From Vogesella sp. LIG4 (GTDB taxonomy: Bacteria; Pseudomonadota; Gammaproteobacteria; Burkholderiales; Chromobacteriaceae): DNA of 64,000 nucleotides. The translations under genes were made by a program, and so were the position numbers. The stretch lies in assembly GCF_900090205.1 (NCBI RefSeq), contig NZ_LT607802.1, positions 2,532,554 through 2,596,553 on the forward strand, read 5' to 3'. This document shows positions 27,516 through 36,402 of the stretch, in pieces. How positions within the stretch are numbered: the stretch's first letter is position 1; the number at the start of each line of letters is the position of its first letter. The notes beneath the pieces are model-generated. The model did not search any database and was not told the origin of the DNA. It saw nothing but the letters and a program-made list of their open reading frames with translations.

Positions 27516-28250
27516 ATGCAAGACTGGCCTTACCCCTACCTGTTCGCCCACCGCGGTGGCGGCCGGCTGGCACCGGAGAACACCCTGGCCGGCATGGCCA
27601 CCGCCGTGCAACACGGCTATGGCGCGGTGGAGTTCGACGTCAAGCTCAGCCACGACGGCGTGAGCTTCCTGCTGCACGACGACACCCTGCAGCGCACCAG
27701 CAACGGCAGCGGCCTGGCCGCGCAGTACGACATCGCCGCGTTGTCGCGGCTGGATGCCGGCAGCTGGTTCGCGCCGCGCTTTGCTGGCGAGCCGCTGCCC
27801 ACCTTCGCCAGCATCGCCGCCTACTGCCGCGCGCACCGGCTGCTGGCCAATGTAGAGATCAAACCCTGCCCGGGGCGCGAGGCGGAAACCGGCCACGCGG
27901 TGGCCACGCTGGCCGCCGCGCTGTGGCAGGGCCACCCGGCGCCGCCGCTGCTGTCGTCGTTTGCCTGGGAGGCGCTGCTGGCGGCGCGTGACGCCGCGCC
28001 GCAGCTGCCGCGCGGCTGGCTGATCGAAGAACGCTGGCCGGAGGACTGGCCGGCGCGGCTGGCCGAGCTGCAGGCGGTGTCGCTGCACAGCGACCACCTG
28101 CTGCTGACTACAGAGCGGGTGGCGGCGGTACGCGCCGCCGGCTACCGTGTGCTGGCCTATACCGTGAACGACCCGGCACGCGCCGCCGAGCTGCGGCAGT
28201 GGGGGGTGGACGGCATCTTTACCGATGCGCTGGATGTGATCCAGCCCTAA
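27516..28250 (+). CDS. ugpQ: Cytoplasmic glycerophosphodiester phosphodiesterase
   Basis: The 244-residue protein has the GDPD TIM barrel: FAHRGGGRLAPENTLAGM with the catalytic His-Arg and Glu, GAVEFDVKLSHDGVSFLLHDDTLQRTSNGSG with the metal ligands (key residues), NVEIKP, and the C-terminal YRVLAYTVNDP. It hydrolyses glycerophosphodiesters to sn-glycerol-3-phosphate and an alcohol. With no signal peptide it is UgpQ-like rather than GlpQ-like. TTGGAGAACAAC lies before the ATG. A perfect-palindrome terminator follows. Confidence 0.9.
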   Translation: MQDWPYPYLFAHRGGGRLAPENTLAGMATAVQHGYGAVEFDVKLSHDGVSFLLHDDTLQRTSNGSGLAAQYDIAALSRLDAGSWFAPRFAGEPLPTFASIAAYCRAHRLLANVEIKPCPGREAETGHAVATLAAALWQGHPAPPLLSSFAWEALLAARDAAPQLPRGWLIEERWPEDWPARLAELQAVSLHSDHLLLTTERVAAVRAAGYRVLAYTVNDPARAAELRQWGVDGIFTDALDVIQP

Positions 28251-28267
28251 GCGGGGGCCGGGAAAGC

Positions 28268-28299
28268 AAAAAGGTTGGCCGCATGCGGCCAACCTTTTT
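28268..28299. terminator. Terminator built from an inverted pair of the 10-mer
   Basis: Two head-to-head copies of GTTGGCCGCA flanked by AAAAAG and CTTTTT form a perfect 32-base palindrome between the convergent genes ending at 28250 and 28322. It should terminate both strands, as paired uptake sequences do in Neisseria. Confidence 0.9.
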
Positions 28300-28321
28300 G
28301 CTTTGCTGCGGGAGCGGATGC

Positions 28322-29239
28322 TCAGTGCAGGTAGATGCCTTCCGGCCGTGGCGCTTCCACTTCCAGCGGCACGCCCTGGATCTCGCGCAGCGAGGCCTCG
28401 ATATTGTGGCTCATGGCCGCCAGCGGCAGGTCATTGCCTTCCTTGCCGAACGGCTCTTCCAACTCGTCGCCCAGGGTATCCAGCGCCAGGAAGGTGTAGG
28501 CGACGAATACCGCGATCAGCGGGGTGAGCCAGCCGATGCTGGTGGTCAGGCCGATGGGTAGCAGCATGCAGTAGATGGTGACGGTGCGGTTCAGCAGCAC
28601 GCGGTAGGTGAACGGAATCGGCGTGCCGCTGATGCGCTCGCAGCCGCCTTGTGCCTCCAGCAGCATGTCCATATTGCGATCCAGCATCTGCCATTGCCAG
28701 TCATTGATGCAGCCGTCGCGACGCATGTCGGCCAGCAGCTGCTGCAGCCAGGCGGCGACCAGCGCCGGCTTGTTGCGGCCGGCCAGTACCCGCTGGCGAA
28801 CCTGTTCCGGCAGCAGCCGCTGCAGGTGCGGGCCGATGTCATCCTGGCGCAGGTGGCCCTTCAGCGCGTAGATGAAGGCGCACAGGCCGTCGATCAGCTG
28901 CGCGGTCTGCGGCGCGGCCGGCGCCAGCGCCAGGCTCTTGCCGGTAAGCTCGCGCCCGGCGATCAGCAGCGCACCCCACAGTTTGCGCGCTTCCCAGAAG
29001 CGGTCGTAGCTGGCCGAGTTGCGAAAACCCAGGAAGATGGCCAGCGACACCCCCAGCAGGGTGAAGATGTAGATGTTCAGCGACGACTGCGCGTGATGGC
29101 TCACCCACCACGGCGCGGTGAGGCAGGCCAACAGCGAGATGCACAGCACCAGCATCAGGCGGCTGAGAATGCGCGGTACGACAGAGCCGCGCCAGATGAA
29201 TAGCAGGCTGAACCAGTGGTAGCGGGGGCGGACGATCAT
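28322..29239 (-). CDS. Bestrophin-family (YneE/UPF0187) ion channel-like protein
   Basis: The 305-residue membrane protein begins MIVRPRYHWFSLLFIWRGSVVPRIL and continues with ISLLACLTAPWW, LLGVSLAIFLGFRNSASYDRFWEARKLWG and, late, PLIAVFVAYTFLALDTLGDELEEPFGKEGNDLPL (key residues). These are the prokaryotic bestrophin hallmarks; homologues form pentameric anion or cation channels. The start was set at the family Met. An upstream in-frame extension is not protein-like. Confidence 0.9.
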   Translation of the reverse strand: MIVRPRYHWFSLLFIWRGSVVPRILSRLMLVLCISLLACLTAPWWVSHHAQSSLNIYIFTLLGVSLAIFLGFRNSASYDRFWEARKLWGALLIAGRELTGKSLALAPAAPQTAQLIDGLCAFIYALKGHLRQDDIGPHLQRLLPEQVRQRVLAGRNKPALVAAWLQQLLADMRRDGCINDWQWQMLDRNMDMLLEAQGGCERISGTPIPFTYRVLLNRTVTIYCMLLPIGLTTSIGWLTPLIAVFVAYTFLALDTLGDELEEPFGKEGNDLPLAAMSHNIEASLREIQGVPLEVEAPRPEGIYLH

Positions 29240-29398
29240 GATGGGGCAGGCGGGTGAACAGCTGCATATCATAGGCGTTATGCTGCATTGCAGTAAACGG
29301 TTGGCCGCACGCATGCGGATAAATGCTTGATTTGCGGCAATGGCGCACAGCGGCGGCTGGGCTAAGGTCTGTCCGTTTTGCTTGCAAGGATTTTCACC

Positions 29399-30397
29399 AT
29401 GCCGCTTCCCGAACTGGTCTGCCCGGCGGGCAGCCTGCCTTCGCTCAAGGCCGCGGTCGACAATGGCGCCGACTGCGTGTACTTCGGCCTGAAGAACGAC
29501 ACCAATGCCCGCAACTTCGCCGGGCTGAATTTCGATGCCAACAGCGCTGCCGAGGGCATACGCTACGCCCGTGCCAAGGGCGTGAAGACGCTGCTGGCCA
29601 TCAACACCTTCGCCCAGGAGGCCGACAGCGCGCGCTGGCAGCGTGCGGTGGACGAAGCCGCCGACCTGGGCGTGGATGCGGTGATCCTGGCCGACTTCGG
29701 CCTGATGGACTACGCCAGCCGCCGCCACCCGAACCTGCGCCTGCACCTGTCGGTGCAGGGCTCGGCCAGCAACTACGAGGCGGTCAACCTGGCGCAGCAG
29801 CTGTTCGGCGTGCAGCGCGCGGTGCTGCCGCGGGTGCTGACGCTGGCGCAGGTGGAGCAGGTCATCGCCCATACCTCGGTGGAGATCGAAGTGTTCGGCT
29901 TCGGCAGCCTGTGCGTGATGGTGGAAGGCCGTTGCCTGCTGTCCAGCTACGCCACCGGCCAGTCGCCCAACACCCACGGCGTGTGCTCGCCGGCGCGTTT
30001 CGTGCGCTGGGAGGAGGGTGCGCAAGGCATGGATGCGCGGCTGAACGGCATCCTGATCGACCGCTACGCACCGGACGAACCCAGCGGCTACCCCACGCTG
30101 TGCAAGGGCCGCTTCGAGGTGGAAGGCAGCACCGGCTACGCGCTGGAAGAGCCCACCAGCCTCAACGTACTGCCCCTGCTGCCGGAGATCCTGCGCATCG
30201 GCGTGGCCGCCATCAAGGTGGAAGGCCGCCAGCGCAGCCCGGCCTACGTGGCGCAGGTAACCCGCGTACTGCGCCAGGCGCTGGACAAGGCCGCGCAGGG
30301 TGGCCGCCACGCCGACCCGCTGGCCATGGCCACGCTGGGCAAACTCTCCGAGGGCCAGCAAGTGACGCTGGGCGCCTACAACCGACCATGGAAATGA
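29399..30397 (+). CDS. ubiU: O2-independent ubiquinone hydroxylation protein UbiU (peptidase U32 family)
   Basis: The 332-residue protein is a U32-family homologue with LVCPAGSLPSLKAAVDNGADCVYFGLK at the start. Four cysteines at 172, 179, 196 and 235 have exactly the spacing of the [4Fe-4S] ligands of E. coli UbiU (7, 17 and 39 residues apart). With UbiV it hydroxylates the ubiquinone ring without oxygen, allowing Q synthesis under anaerobic conditions. It heads a ubiU-ubiV-ubiT unit. Confidence 0.95.
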   Translation: MPLPELVCPAGSLPSLKAAVDNGADCVYFGLKNDTNARNFAGLNFDANSAAEGIRYARAKGVKTLLAINTFAQEADSARWQRAVDEAADLGVDAVILADFGLMDYASRRHPNLRLHLSVQGSASNYEAVNLAQQLFGVQRAVLPRVLTLAQVEQVIAHTSVEIEVFGFGSLCVMVEGRCLLSSYATGQSPNTHGVCSPARFVRWEEGAQGMDARLNGILIDRYAPDEPSGYPTLCKGRFEVEGSTGYALEEPTSLNVLPLLPEILRIGVAAIKVEGRQRSPAYVAQVTRVLRQALDKAAQGGRHADPLAMATLGKLSEGQQVTLGAYNRPWK

Positions 30398-30402
30398 CTA
30401 AC

Positions 30403-31308
30403 ATGTCCCTACCGCTGCAATTGGTCCTGGGGCCGCTGCTGTATTTCTGGCCGCGCGACCAGGTAATGAACTTCTACGCCGAGGCCAGCAGCTGGCCGCT
30501 GCAACGGCTGTACCTGGGCGAGGTGGTGTGCTCGCGCCGTCAGCAGCTGCGCACCCAGGACTGGATCGCGCTGGCCGCCGACATCGCCGCCAGCGGCAAG
30601 CAGGCGGTGCTGTCCAGCCAGGCGCTGCTGGAAAGCGAATCCGACCTCAAGCGGCTGCGCAAGCTGATCGACAACGGCGCAGCGCTGGTGGAAGCCAACG
30701 ACGCCGGCGCGGTGCACCTGTTGCAACAGCGCGGCCTGCCGTTCGTTGCCGGCCCGCACCTCAACATCTACAACAGCGACACCCTGCGGCTGTACCGCCG
30801 CCTGGGCGCGCAGCGCTGGGTACCGCCGGTGGAAATGCCGGGCGCCACCGTGCGCCTGATCGCCCAGGCCAATGCCGACATCGAAACCGAGGTGTTCGCC
30901 TGGGGCCGGCTGCCGCTGGCGTTCTCCTCGCGCTGCTTCACCGCGCGCCACTACCAGCTGAACAAGGACGACTGCCAGTTCCGCTGCCTGGAGCACCCGG
31001 ACGGCATGACCCTGGCCACGCGCGAAGCGCAGGACTTCCTGGCCATCAACGGCATCCAGACCCAGTCCGCCGGGTGCCACAGCCTGCTGGGTGAAATCGC
31101 CGAGTTGCCGGCACGCGGCGTGCACGCGCTGCGCATCAGCCCGCAGCACCAGCAACTGGCGGCCGTGGTACAGGCTTTTGCCGACGCCATCGCCGGCGAG
31201 CAGCCGGAAACCGACCTGGCCACCCTGGCGCCGGGGCCGCTGGTGAACGGCTACTGGCACGGCGAGGCCGGCATCGTACTGAAGGAGGCCGCCCATGGCT
31301 GTGCCTGA
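30403..31308 (+). CDS. ubiV: O2-independent ubiquinone hydroxylation protein UbiV
   Basis: The 301-residue U32-family protein has cysteines at C43 and, later, in SSRCFTARHYQLNKDDCQFRC, spaced 13 and 4 as in the [4Fe-4S] site of E. coli UbiV. It forms a heterodimer with UbiU. Its start lies 5 bases after the ubiU stop; an in-frame ATG at 30388 would overlap ubiU. Its stop overlaps the ubiT start. Confidence 0.95.
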   Translation: MSLPLQLVLGPLLYFWPRDQVMNFYAEASSWPLQRLYLGEVVCSRRQQLRTQDWIALAADIAASGKQAVLSSQALLESESDLKRLRKLIDNGAALVEANDAGAVHLLQQRGLPFVAGPHLNIYNSDTLRLYRRLGAQRWVPPVEMPGATVRLIAQANADIETEVFAWGRLPLAFSSRCFTARHYQLNKDDCQFRCLEHPDGMTLATREAQDFLAINGIQTQSAGCHSLLGEIAELPARGVHALRISPQHQQLAAVVQAFADAIAGEQPETDLATLAPGPLVNGYWHGEAGIVLKEAAHGCA

Positions 31309-31729
31309 TCTGAAAGTACCGACCGCACTGGCGCGCGTACTGGGCAAACTGCCGGCCACCCCGCCGGTGTGGGGCATGGTGCGCATGCTCAACCTGTTGG
31401 CCGCACGCGGCGTACTGCCGGTGGACCACAGCCTGCTGGCCGGGCGCCAGTTCTGCATCCGCGTGCTGGATGCCGGCATCAGCCTGCACTTTGCCAGCGA
31501 CGGCAGCCGCTTCGTCGGCAGCCGCGCCGACACACCGCACGACCTGCTGCTTGCGGCCAACCTGGCCGACTTTGCCCGCCTGATGCTGCGCGAAGAAGAC
31601 CCGGACACCCTGTTCTTCAACCGCCGCTTGCGCATCGAAGGCGATACCGAACTGGGGCTGACGGTGAAAAACCTGCTGGACAGCGTGGACTGGCAGGACA
31701 CGCCGCTGGCGCGCTTCATGGCGGTGTAG
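31295..31729 (+). CDS. ubiT: Anaerobic ubiquinone biosynthesis accessory protein UbiT
   Basis: The 144-residue protein is a small SCP2-domain protein (FCIRVLDAGISLHFASDGSRF, DTLFFNRRLRIEGDTELGLTVKNLLDSVD, key residues). UbiT binds lipophilic Q precursors in anaerobic synthesis. The start overlaps ubiV by 14 bases. Two 10-mer copies (31396, 31552) lie within the gene, and one more forms the terminator at 31736. Confidence 0.92.
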   Translation: MAVPDLKVPTALARVLGKLPATPPVWGMVRMLNLLAARGVLPVDHSLLAGRQFCIRVLDAGISLHFASDGSRFVGSRADTPHDLLLAANLADFARLMLREEDPDTLFFNRRLRIEGDTELGLTVKNLLDSVDWQDTPLARFMAV

Positions 31730-31938
31730 GGAGGGAAGGTTGGCCGCAACGGCCAACCTTTTGCAGCGGGGGCATAACCCCGCACTGGTGCTACAGCAAG
31801 GCTCCCCGGCCTTGCCGGCGCTGTTATCGGGGCGGCTGCGGCTGCCCCAATGCTTGTCCGGGTTTGCCCGGTGGCGCAGGGGGCGCTGGCAAACGCCAGC
31901 CTGCGTATTGCCGTTTGAATTACCCCACAACTTTTGGC
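31730..31938. repeat. Copy 1 of a ~200-base intergenic repeat with terminator
   Basis: It begins with a terminator hairpin at 31736-31762 made from a 10-mer copy and a near-complement (AAGGTTGGCC/GGCCAACCTTTT), serving ubiT. GCGGGG/CCCCGC and GTCCGGG/CCCGG hairpins follow. About 80 % identical sequence recurs at 38425-38640. In both places it abuts the 3' end of an ankyrin gene, so repeat and gene were duplicated together. It marks the edge of the AT-rich island. Confidence 0.85.
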
Positions 31939-32487
31939 TCAAGGCTTCTTCAATGTCGCATACATTGCGGCTCGACGTTGGGCAGGGAGCTTGCCGACAT
32001 AGTTGAGAGGCTTTTGGCCATATTTGTCTTGTTCATCTAATGATGCTCCGTGAGCGACTAGATAGGCGGCAATGGCGGGGCTGGAGCCGAGTACGGCTGC
32101 CATCAACACGGTAATCTCGCTGGTGCGGGTGCTTGCATTCACGTCGGCACCTTTCGCAATCAAATCCTGAACAATCCCCAGTTCCTTGGCGGTTACCGCA
32201 TAGAACAGCGGCGTCTTGCCATCGTAACCATCAACGTTGGGATCAGCACCGGCTTGCAGCAGCGCCTGCACCGCCGCGCGGTTACGGGCATCAATTGCGT
32301 AAACCAGTGGGGTCTTGGAAATGTTGTCCAGATCCTGATCGATATCACAATGATGCTGCTGCACATAAGTGGCGACAGCCGGGGCTGTCGCTTGGCGGAT
32401 CAACTGCTGCCAGTCATTTTTGTCACAAGCTGCCAGCGCATATTGCGAGAGCAGTAGGGTGGTGGCAAGCACGAGTTTGGTGGTCAT
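31939..32487 (-). CDS. Exported ankyrin-repeat protein, candidate immunity protein
   Basis: The 182-residue protein has a signal peptide (MTTKLVLATTLLLSQYALAA). Three to four ankyrin repeats follow, the clearest being TPLVYAIDARNRAAVQALLQAGADPNVDGYDG, KTPLFYAVTAKELGIVQDLIAKGADVN and MAAVLGSSPAIAAYLVAHGASL (key residues). Periplasmic ankyrin proteins occur as immunity partners of secreted toxins, which fits its position at the far end of the VgrG island; this role is inferred. A truncated, diverged second copy lies at 38634-38940. An in-frame ATG 7 codons upstream is less likely because the signal peptide starts here. Confidence 0.85.
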   Translation of the reverse strand: MTTKLVLATTLLLSQYALAACDKNDWQQLIRQATAPAVATYVQQHHCDIDQDLDNISKTPLVYAIDARNRAAVQALLQAGADPNVDGYDGKTPLFYAVTAKELGIVQDLIAKGADVNASTRTSEITVLMAAVLGSSPAIAAYLVAHGASLDEQDKYGQKPLNYVGKLPAQRRAAMYATLKKP

Positions 32488-32665
32488 ATGATTTTCGATT
32501 TGTAGCAATTTTGTTTAATTGCAGTGAAAATAGTAAATTATATTTTGGTGAAATTGATTGTTTGGGATCACCAAATGTTTGTGCAGTATGGCGCGATTAT
32601 TTGGATGAGATGTTGAATTGGTGTTTGCCGGTCCTTACTACAGGCGGGGTAATAAGCACTTAATT

Positions 32666-33217
32666 TTATGGCTCAATATATGGCGAAAATCCTATGTTTT
32701 TTATGGCAGGACAGAGGGTATTGGCGATCGCTGATTCGTTTGTGCTGTTGGTTGTAATAATAGAAAATCCATTCGTGTCTGGTGCTGTAAGGTAAAACAT
32801 GACTTTTTTGTTTTTTATTGCATATGTAATAAAGATGTCAAAGCCATGCGGAGCTTTTTCGTCGTGATATGATTTTATTAAGTTTTGTAACTTTGTGATG
32901 CTTGCTTTTTCGCCAGAAATGGCTTTCTCAACATCTGATTTTTCTAGTGAAGGCGGCTTTCGTTTTGTAAATACTCGTTCAAACGCTAGTTCTTCTGGGA
33001 AGTCATTTTTAGCCGAGCATCGGTAGAGTTTTTCATTGAGCTTTTTGTTGAAAAATCTATCAAGCGGCTTTTCTAACGCCTCCTCAGAATTTTTGTTTAG
33101 AGGATAGGTTAAGATGTAGAAGGACTCTCTAATACCAGAATTCGCGGTGGGCGTGATTAGTATGAAAGTCATCGCTGCAATGAATTTCTTGGATTTTTCT
33201 GCTATTTTTATTTGCAT
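32666..33217 (-). CDS. Small exported protein of unknown function, island gene
   Basis: The 183-residue protein has a positively charged start and hydrophobic stretch (KKFIAAMTFILITPTANS) consistent with a signal peptide. The body is lysine- and asparagine-rich with two cysteines (YRCSAKND and NTLCPAIKN). I do not recognise the family. It is AT-rich, is one of a series of same-strand exported proteins behind the VgrG-linked effector, and is a candidate orphan immunity gene by context only. Confidence 0.7.
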   Translation of the reverse strand: MQIKIAEKSKKFIAAMTFILITPTANSGIRESFYILTYPLNKNSEEALEKPLDRFFNKKLNEKLYRCSAKNDFPEELAFERVFTKRKPPSLEKSDVEKAISGEKASITKLQNLIKSYHDEKAPHGFDIFITYAIKNKKVMFYLTAPDTNGFSIITTNSTNESAIANTLCPAIKNIGFSPYIEP

Positions 33218-33344
33218 TTTAAGCGTGGGTTTCTACTGATTTTACGGTGAATTGCACTATGATTCGTTGATTTATGAAATAGCGAATCGGTAAGATTTAT
33301 TAACTGATTTTTTATAGAATTTTGTTTTGTATGATTCGCTTTTG

Positions 33345-33911
33345 TTATTGGTTGTTGCTGTTTAATCTTACATATTTGCTTGTGGTCTTGCTGGAGTTGG
33401 TGGCGAAATAATTAATTAAAATATCTTCTTGTTTTCCGGTTAGCTTTTCTCCATTTTTGCTATAAAATTCATCTAATTCATTCCAGGGGTTTTGTTTTTC
33501 ATTTCCATAATAGGAGATTGCTAGATAGTTATCATTGTTTATAGTGGCGCAGCTCATGACTCTTGGGTATAGGACATGGTATGTTTTGTGTTTTATGTAT
33601 GAGATAATTTCTTGTTTTTCTAAGTTAGGAATTGCGAAAATCTTATGATCGGAAGTTTTTTCATTTGTAAGAGTTAGTATGCCAGGCAGTTTGCAGTGAC
33701 CAGGAGTAAATTCATCGGTATCGCTTTGGCACTCTATGGTGATTTTTGCTGTAAGATTGCCACATTTAATTTGTGTAGTATATTCGTTGCCTGTGGGTCC
33801 AGCAAATGCACTGGTAGATAAAATAATAGATGTTAATATAATGGTGTAGGCATTGATGGTTGTGTTAGGTTTTTTTAGTCGTGTAACACTATGTTTGAGA
33901 GTTTTTACCAT
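33345..33911 (-). CDS. Exported Cys-rich protein, family A copy 1
   Basis: The 188-residue protein has a hydrophobic export signal ending near TSAFAGPTGNEY, after an extended basic N-terminus. The mature part contains IKCGNLTAKITIEC, GHCKLPG, IPNLEKQEIISYI, VMSCATINNDNYLAISYYG and ELDEFYSKNGEKL. These align in order with the protein at 34801-35310 (CG, C, C, IPHFSKKELAQY, WACVKYDNKYYLRVHF, EFDEKDDYFTEEG), so the two are paralogues. Function is unknown; orphan immunity is inferred from context. Confidence 0.75.
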   Translation of the reverse strand: MVKTLKHSVTRLKKPNTTINAYTIILTSIILSTSAFAGPTGNEYTTQIKCGNLTAKITIECQSDTDEFTPGHCKLPGILTLTNEKTSDHKIFAIPNLEKQEIISYIKHKTYHVLYPRVMSCATINNDNYLAISYYGNEKQNPWNELDEFYSKNGEKLTGKQEDILINYFATNSSKTTSKYVRLNSNNQ

Positions 33912-33993
33912 TTTCTTTGTGGCTTAAAAGTAAAAAATTTATTTTGGGTGCGGTTTTGCGATTAATCTAGACCGCAACCTGAATTGCTAAATA

Positions 33994-34635
33994 CTAGAAC
34001 GCCCCTTGCCAGCCTTGTCGCCCATGTATGTCAGGTCGTATGTCGAAAATTCTACTTGATTTTAAATTAAGACATAGATCGACAGAGTCATACTTTCCAA
34101 AGGGGGTCCATTTGCCATTTTTCTGCACTTCTGCTTTGCAGTTATTTATGCGTAACACCCCTAATTCTACTGATTCTAACCATATGAACATACGTACGGG
34201 TTCTGGTAGTTTTCTTGATTTTCTACGTGGCTTGCCAAAAAAATTCAGATCCTCAGGGTAATATTGACTGGTCTGCAGTAACCATGCGCCTGATGACTCA
34301 CAAACTGCTGGAAAGGATGCAACTGCACGAACAGACAGATTTGTATATTTCTCATCAAGTTCATTGCCAATATTACGAAAAAGCGATAGCTGATCACCAT
34401 TTTTCAATAATGCAACTGAAAACTCGAAAGTTGTGGCGGTCTGATTTTTTTCTGTATTCTTCAATAAACGGATGATGTTATCACGGCTTCCTTCTTTGCC
34501 TATTTCATCGGCATTGTCATCAGCAACATAAATGCCATTTGGGATTGGTGTACACAAAGTTTGAGTATGGGCTACAGGTGTGAGCAATAATATAAAAACA
34601 GATATGTAATTTAACGCTGTAGGATTGATTTTCAT
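33994..34635 (-). CDS. Exported protein of unknown function, island gene
   Basis: The 213-residue protein has a signal peptide (hydrophobic LNYISVFILLLTPVAHTQT) and a mature domain with four cysteines (LCTPIPNGIY, AVCESSG, NNCKAEV, DLCLNL). Motifs include GIYVADDNADEIGKEGSRDNI and PVRMFIWLESVEL. I do not recognise the family. Position, strand, AT-richness and export fit the surrounding candidate immunity genes. Confidence 0.72.
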   Translation of the reverse strand: MKINPTALNYISVFILLLTPVAHTQTLCTPIPNGIYVADDNADEIGKEGSRDNIIRLLKNTEKNQTATTFEFSVALLKNGDQLSLFRNIGNELDEKYTNLSVRAVASFPAVCESSGAWLLQTSQYYPEDLNFFGKPRRKSRKLPEPVRMFIWLESVELGVLRINNCKAEVQKNGKWTPFGKYDSVDLCLNLKSSRIFDIRPDIHGRQGWQGAF

Positions 34636-34800
34636 GGTTGCGATATCTTAATCCAATAAGTAAATTGTTCTTTTAGTGCGGGCTAAAATTCTGTGATAAT
34701 TGCCAATTTTTCAAGTTGTTTTGGAAACTATTAGATTGGGTTGTAATCTGCTTCGCTTTTTATAAGAGTTTTACTAGTTTTGGCGAAAATTAAAATATTA

Positions 34801-35310
34801 TTACTTTCCCTTGAATCGCCCAAAGACATCACCAAGATTGAATTGGAACACCCCGTCGTCCTGATCTTTGAAGTAGGTACGTTCCAGTCTACTAAATATT
34901 TTCCAATTGATTGTTGTGCGCTCTAGTGGCCCTTCTTCTGTAAAATAATCATCCTTTTCATCGAACTCACTATGGCCGCCATATGATTCGAAATGAACTC
35001 GAAGGTAGTATTTGTTATCGTATTTTACGCATGCCCAGTTCTTAACGAAAAGCCCATCATCAGTTCCCGCTTTACTGTATTGTGCAAGCTCTTTCTTACT
35101 GAAATGAGGAATGGTAATTGTGGTTTTAGCATACTGCAATGTCTGTGACTTTGAGTCACAATTTGCCGACTCCTCTTTGCTAGTTGCAGTTTTGCAATTT
35201 ACTGAGTAAATAATTTTCTTATCGCCACAAGAGGCTGCTGTTTTCCATGGTGAGCTCTCAGCAAAAGCACAGGCTGGTAATAGTATTAGAATAAAATGAA
35301 TTTTTTTCAT
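34801..35310 (-). CDS. Exported Cys-rich protein, family A copy 2
   Basis: The 169-residue protein has a clear signal peptide (MKKIHFILILLPACAFAES). Its mature part parallels the protein at 33345-33911: SCGDKKIIYSVNC, ANCDSKS, IPHFSKKELAQYSKAG, WACVKYDNKYYLRV and EFDEKDDYFTEEGPL. The 246-base gap upstream (35311-35556) shows no gene. It is probably one of several immunity-like genes and is not identified with a known family. Confidence 0.78.
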   Translation of the reverse strand: MKKIHFILILLPACAFAESSPWKTAASCGDKKIIYSVNCKTATSKEESANCDSKSQTLQYAKTTITIPHFSKKELAQYSKAGTDDGLFVKNWACVKYDNKYYLRVHFESYGGHSEFDEKDDYFTEEGPLERTTINWKIFSRLERTYFKDQDDGVFQFNLGDVFGRFKGK

Positions 35311-35556
35311 TCTTCTTTTATGTTGAAGTTAAACCATAATTGGTTATTTTTACTTATTGAGGATGTTGCTGCCGAATGGCTGCTGATTGTTTATTGTTGG
35401 AAATATAAAAACTGGCTTACGCCTAATTTTGAATTAAGACCGAACCTAAATATTGTACGACGGCCATAGGTTTATTTTTGCATTTTGAATGCACGCCGAA
35501 AATTTGGATTGATTTTCTGGTGTTCTATGAGGCTAGGTCTATAGTGTAATTTAAAA

Positions 35557-36051
35557 TTATAGACAGCCGCTATGTTCAATTATGTAGCTTAGTGACGTGG
35601 CTGTTTGTTTTTTTGTTTTTTTCATTGATGTGATTATTTTTTCTTGATTTTGGCAAATGTGAAAATTATTCTTTGTTAAGCTCATGACAACATAGTTGTC
35701 AACTAATGATCCTCTAGTCTCTTCTTCACTATATTTGTATGCTGCATAAAATTGTCCTTTTATTTTTGTTATTGTTGGTGGGTAAATTTTGTTGCAGTTA
35801 GAGTAGTCGTCGGTATCATCTTGTTCGAAGAATATAACTTTATATTTTTTGTCTTGTAGTATTATTGAGCAGGAAGGGGTTCTCTTTCCGGGTTGAATGT
35901 ACTGTATGAAACTTGGCGTGGTGATGGTTGCGTCTATCTTCTCTGGTGCAATGGTTTTGATTGGCAGGTATTTTTCAATGCTGATGCTGTTAGTTGAATT
36001 GGCTGTTGCAGATACTGCAGCTAGTACTATAAAAATTAATGGTTTTTTCAT
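35557..36051 (-). CDS. Exported protein of unknown function, island gene
   Basis: The 164-residue protein begins MKKPLIFIVLAAVSATANST, a signal peptide that fixes the start at 36051 rather than the longer frame. The mature part has cysteines in PSCSIILQDKKYKVIFF, SNCNKIYPP, FHICQNQEK and a terminal HSGCL. The family is not recognised. Same strand and composition as its neighbours. Confidence 0.72.
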   Translation of the reverse strand: MKKPLIFIVLAAVSATANSTNSISIEKYLPIKTIAPEKIDATITTPSFIQYIQPGKRTPSCSIILQDKKYKVIFFEQDDTDDYSNCNKIYPPTITKIKGQFYAAYKYSEEETRGSLVDNYVVMSLTKNNFHICQNQEKIITSMKKTKKQTATSLSYIIEHSGCL

Positions 36052-36402
36052 GGTGCTCACTAATCTTATAACTATTGTTTTTGAGTCTTGTTGATCAGGT
36101 TTTAGGAAGTGCACTTGCTTTTTAATTAAATCTAAGAATAGCTGATAGCCTAAAACTGATTTGCAGTTTTTCCCAGGTGAGCTTGTTGGTAGGATATCTG
36201 GGGGCCTTCATATGTCTCGCCATTCTACACTCGCTGTACTGGACAGTGCATTCCGATATGGTCAACGGCAATGCGGATGTAGGTTTGACCGTACTAGCTG
36301 AGCAGCATGTTGTGCACCCTGCCTGAGGTGTTGTTGAACGTTCGCTTGTGTACTGCTCAGTGGCATTCCTTGCTTTTGTTGCTGGTGTGATTTACCTGAT
36401 TA
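36052..36402. other. Gene-free stretch inside the island
   Basis: About 350 bases with no convincing reading frame on either strand. The part from 36180 to 36390 is nearer 50 % GC than the flanking DNA, which suggests a decayed insertion, but I could not recognise a transposase remnant or terminal repeats. Confidence 0.4.

Noticed and set aside
36052..36402. An insertion-sequence remnant
   Set aside because: Composition differs from the flanks, but no terminal inverted repeats or transposase motif could be recognised.
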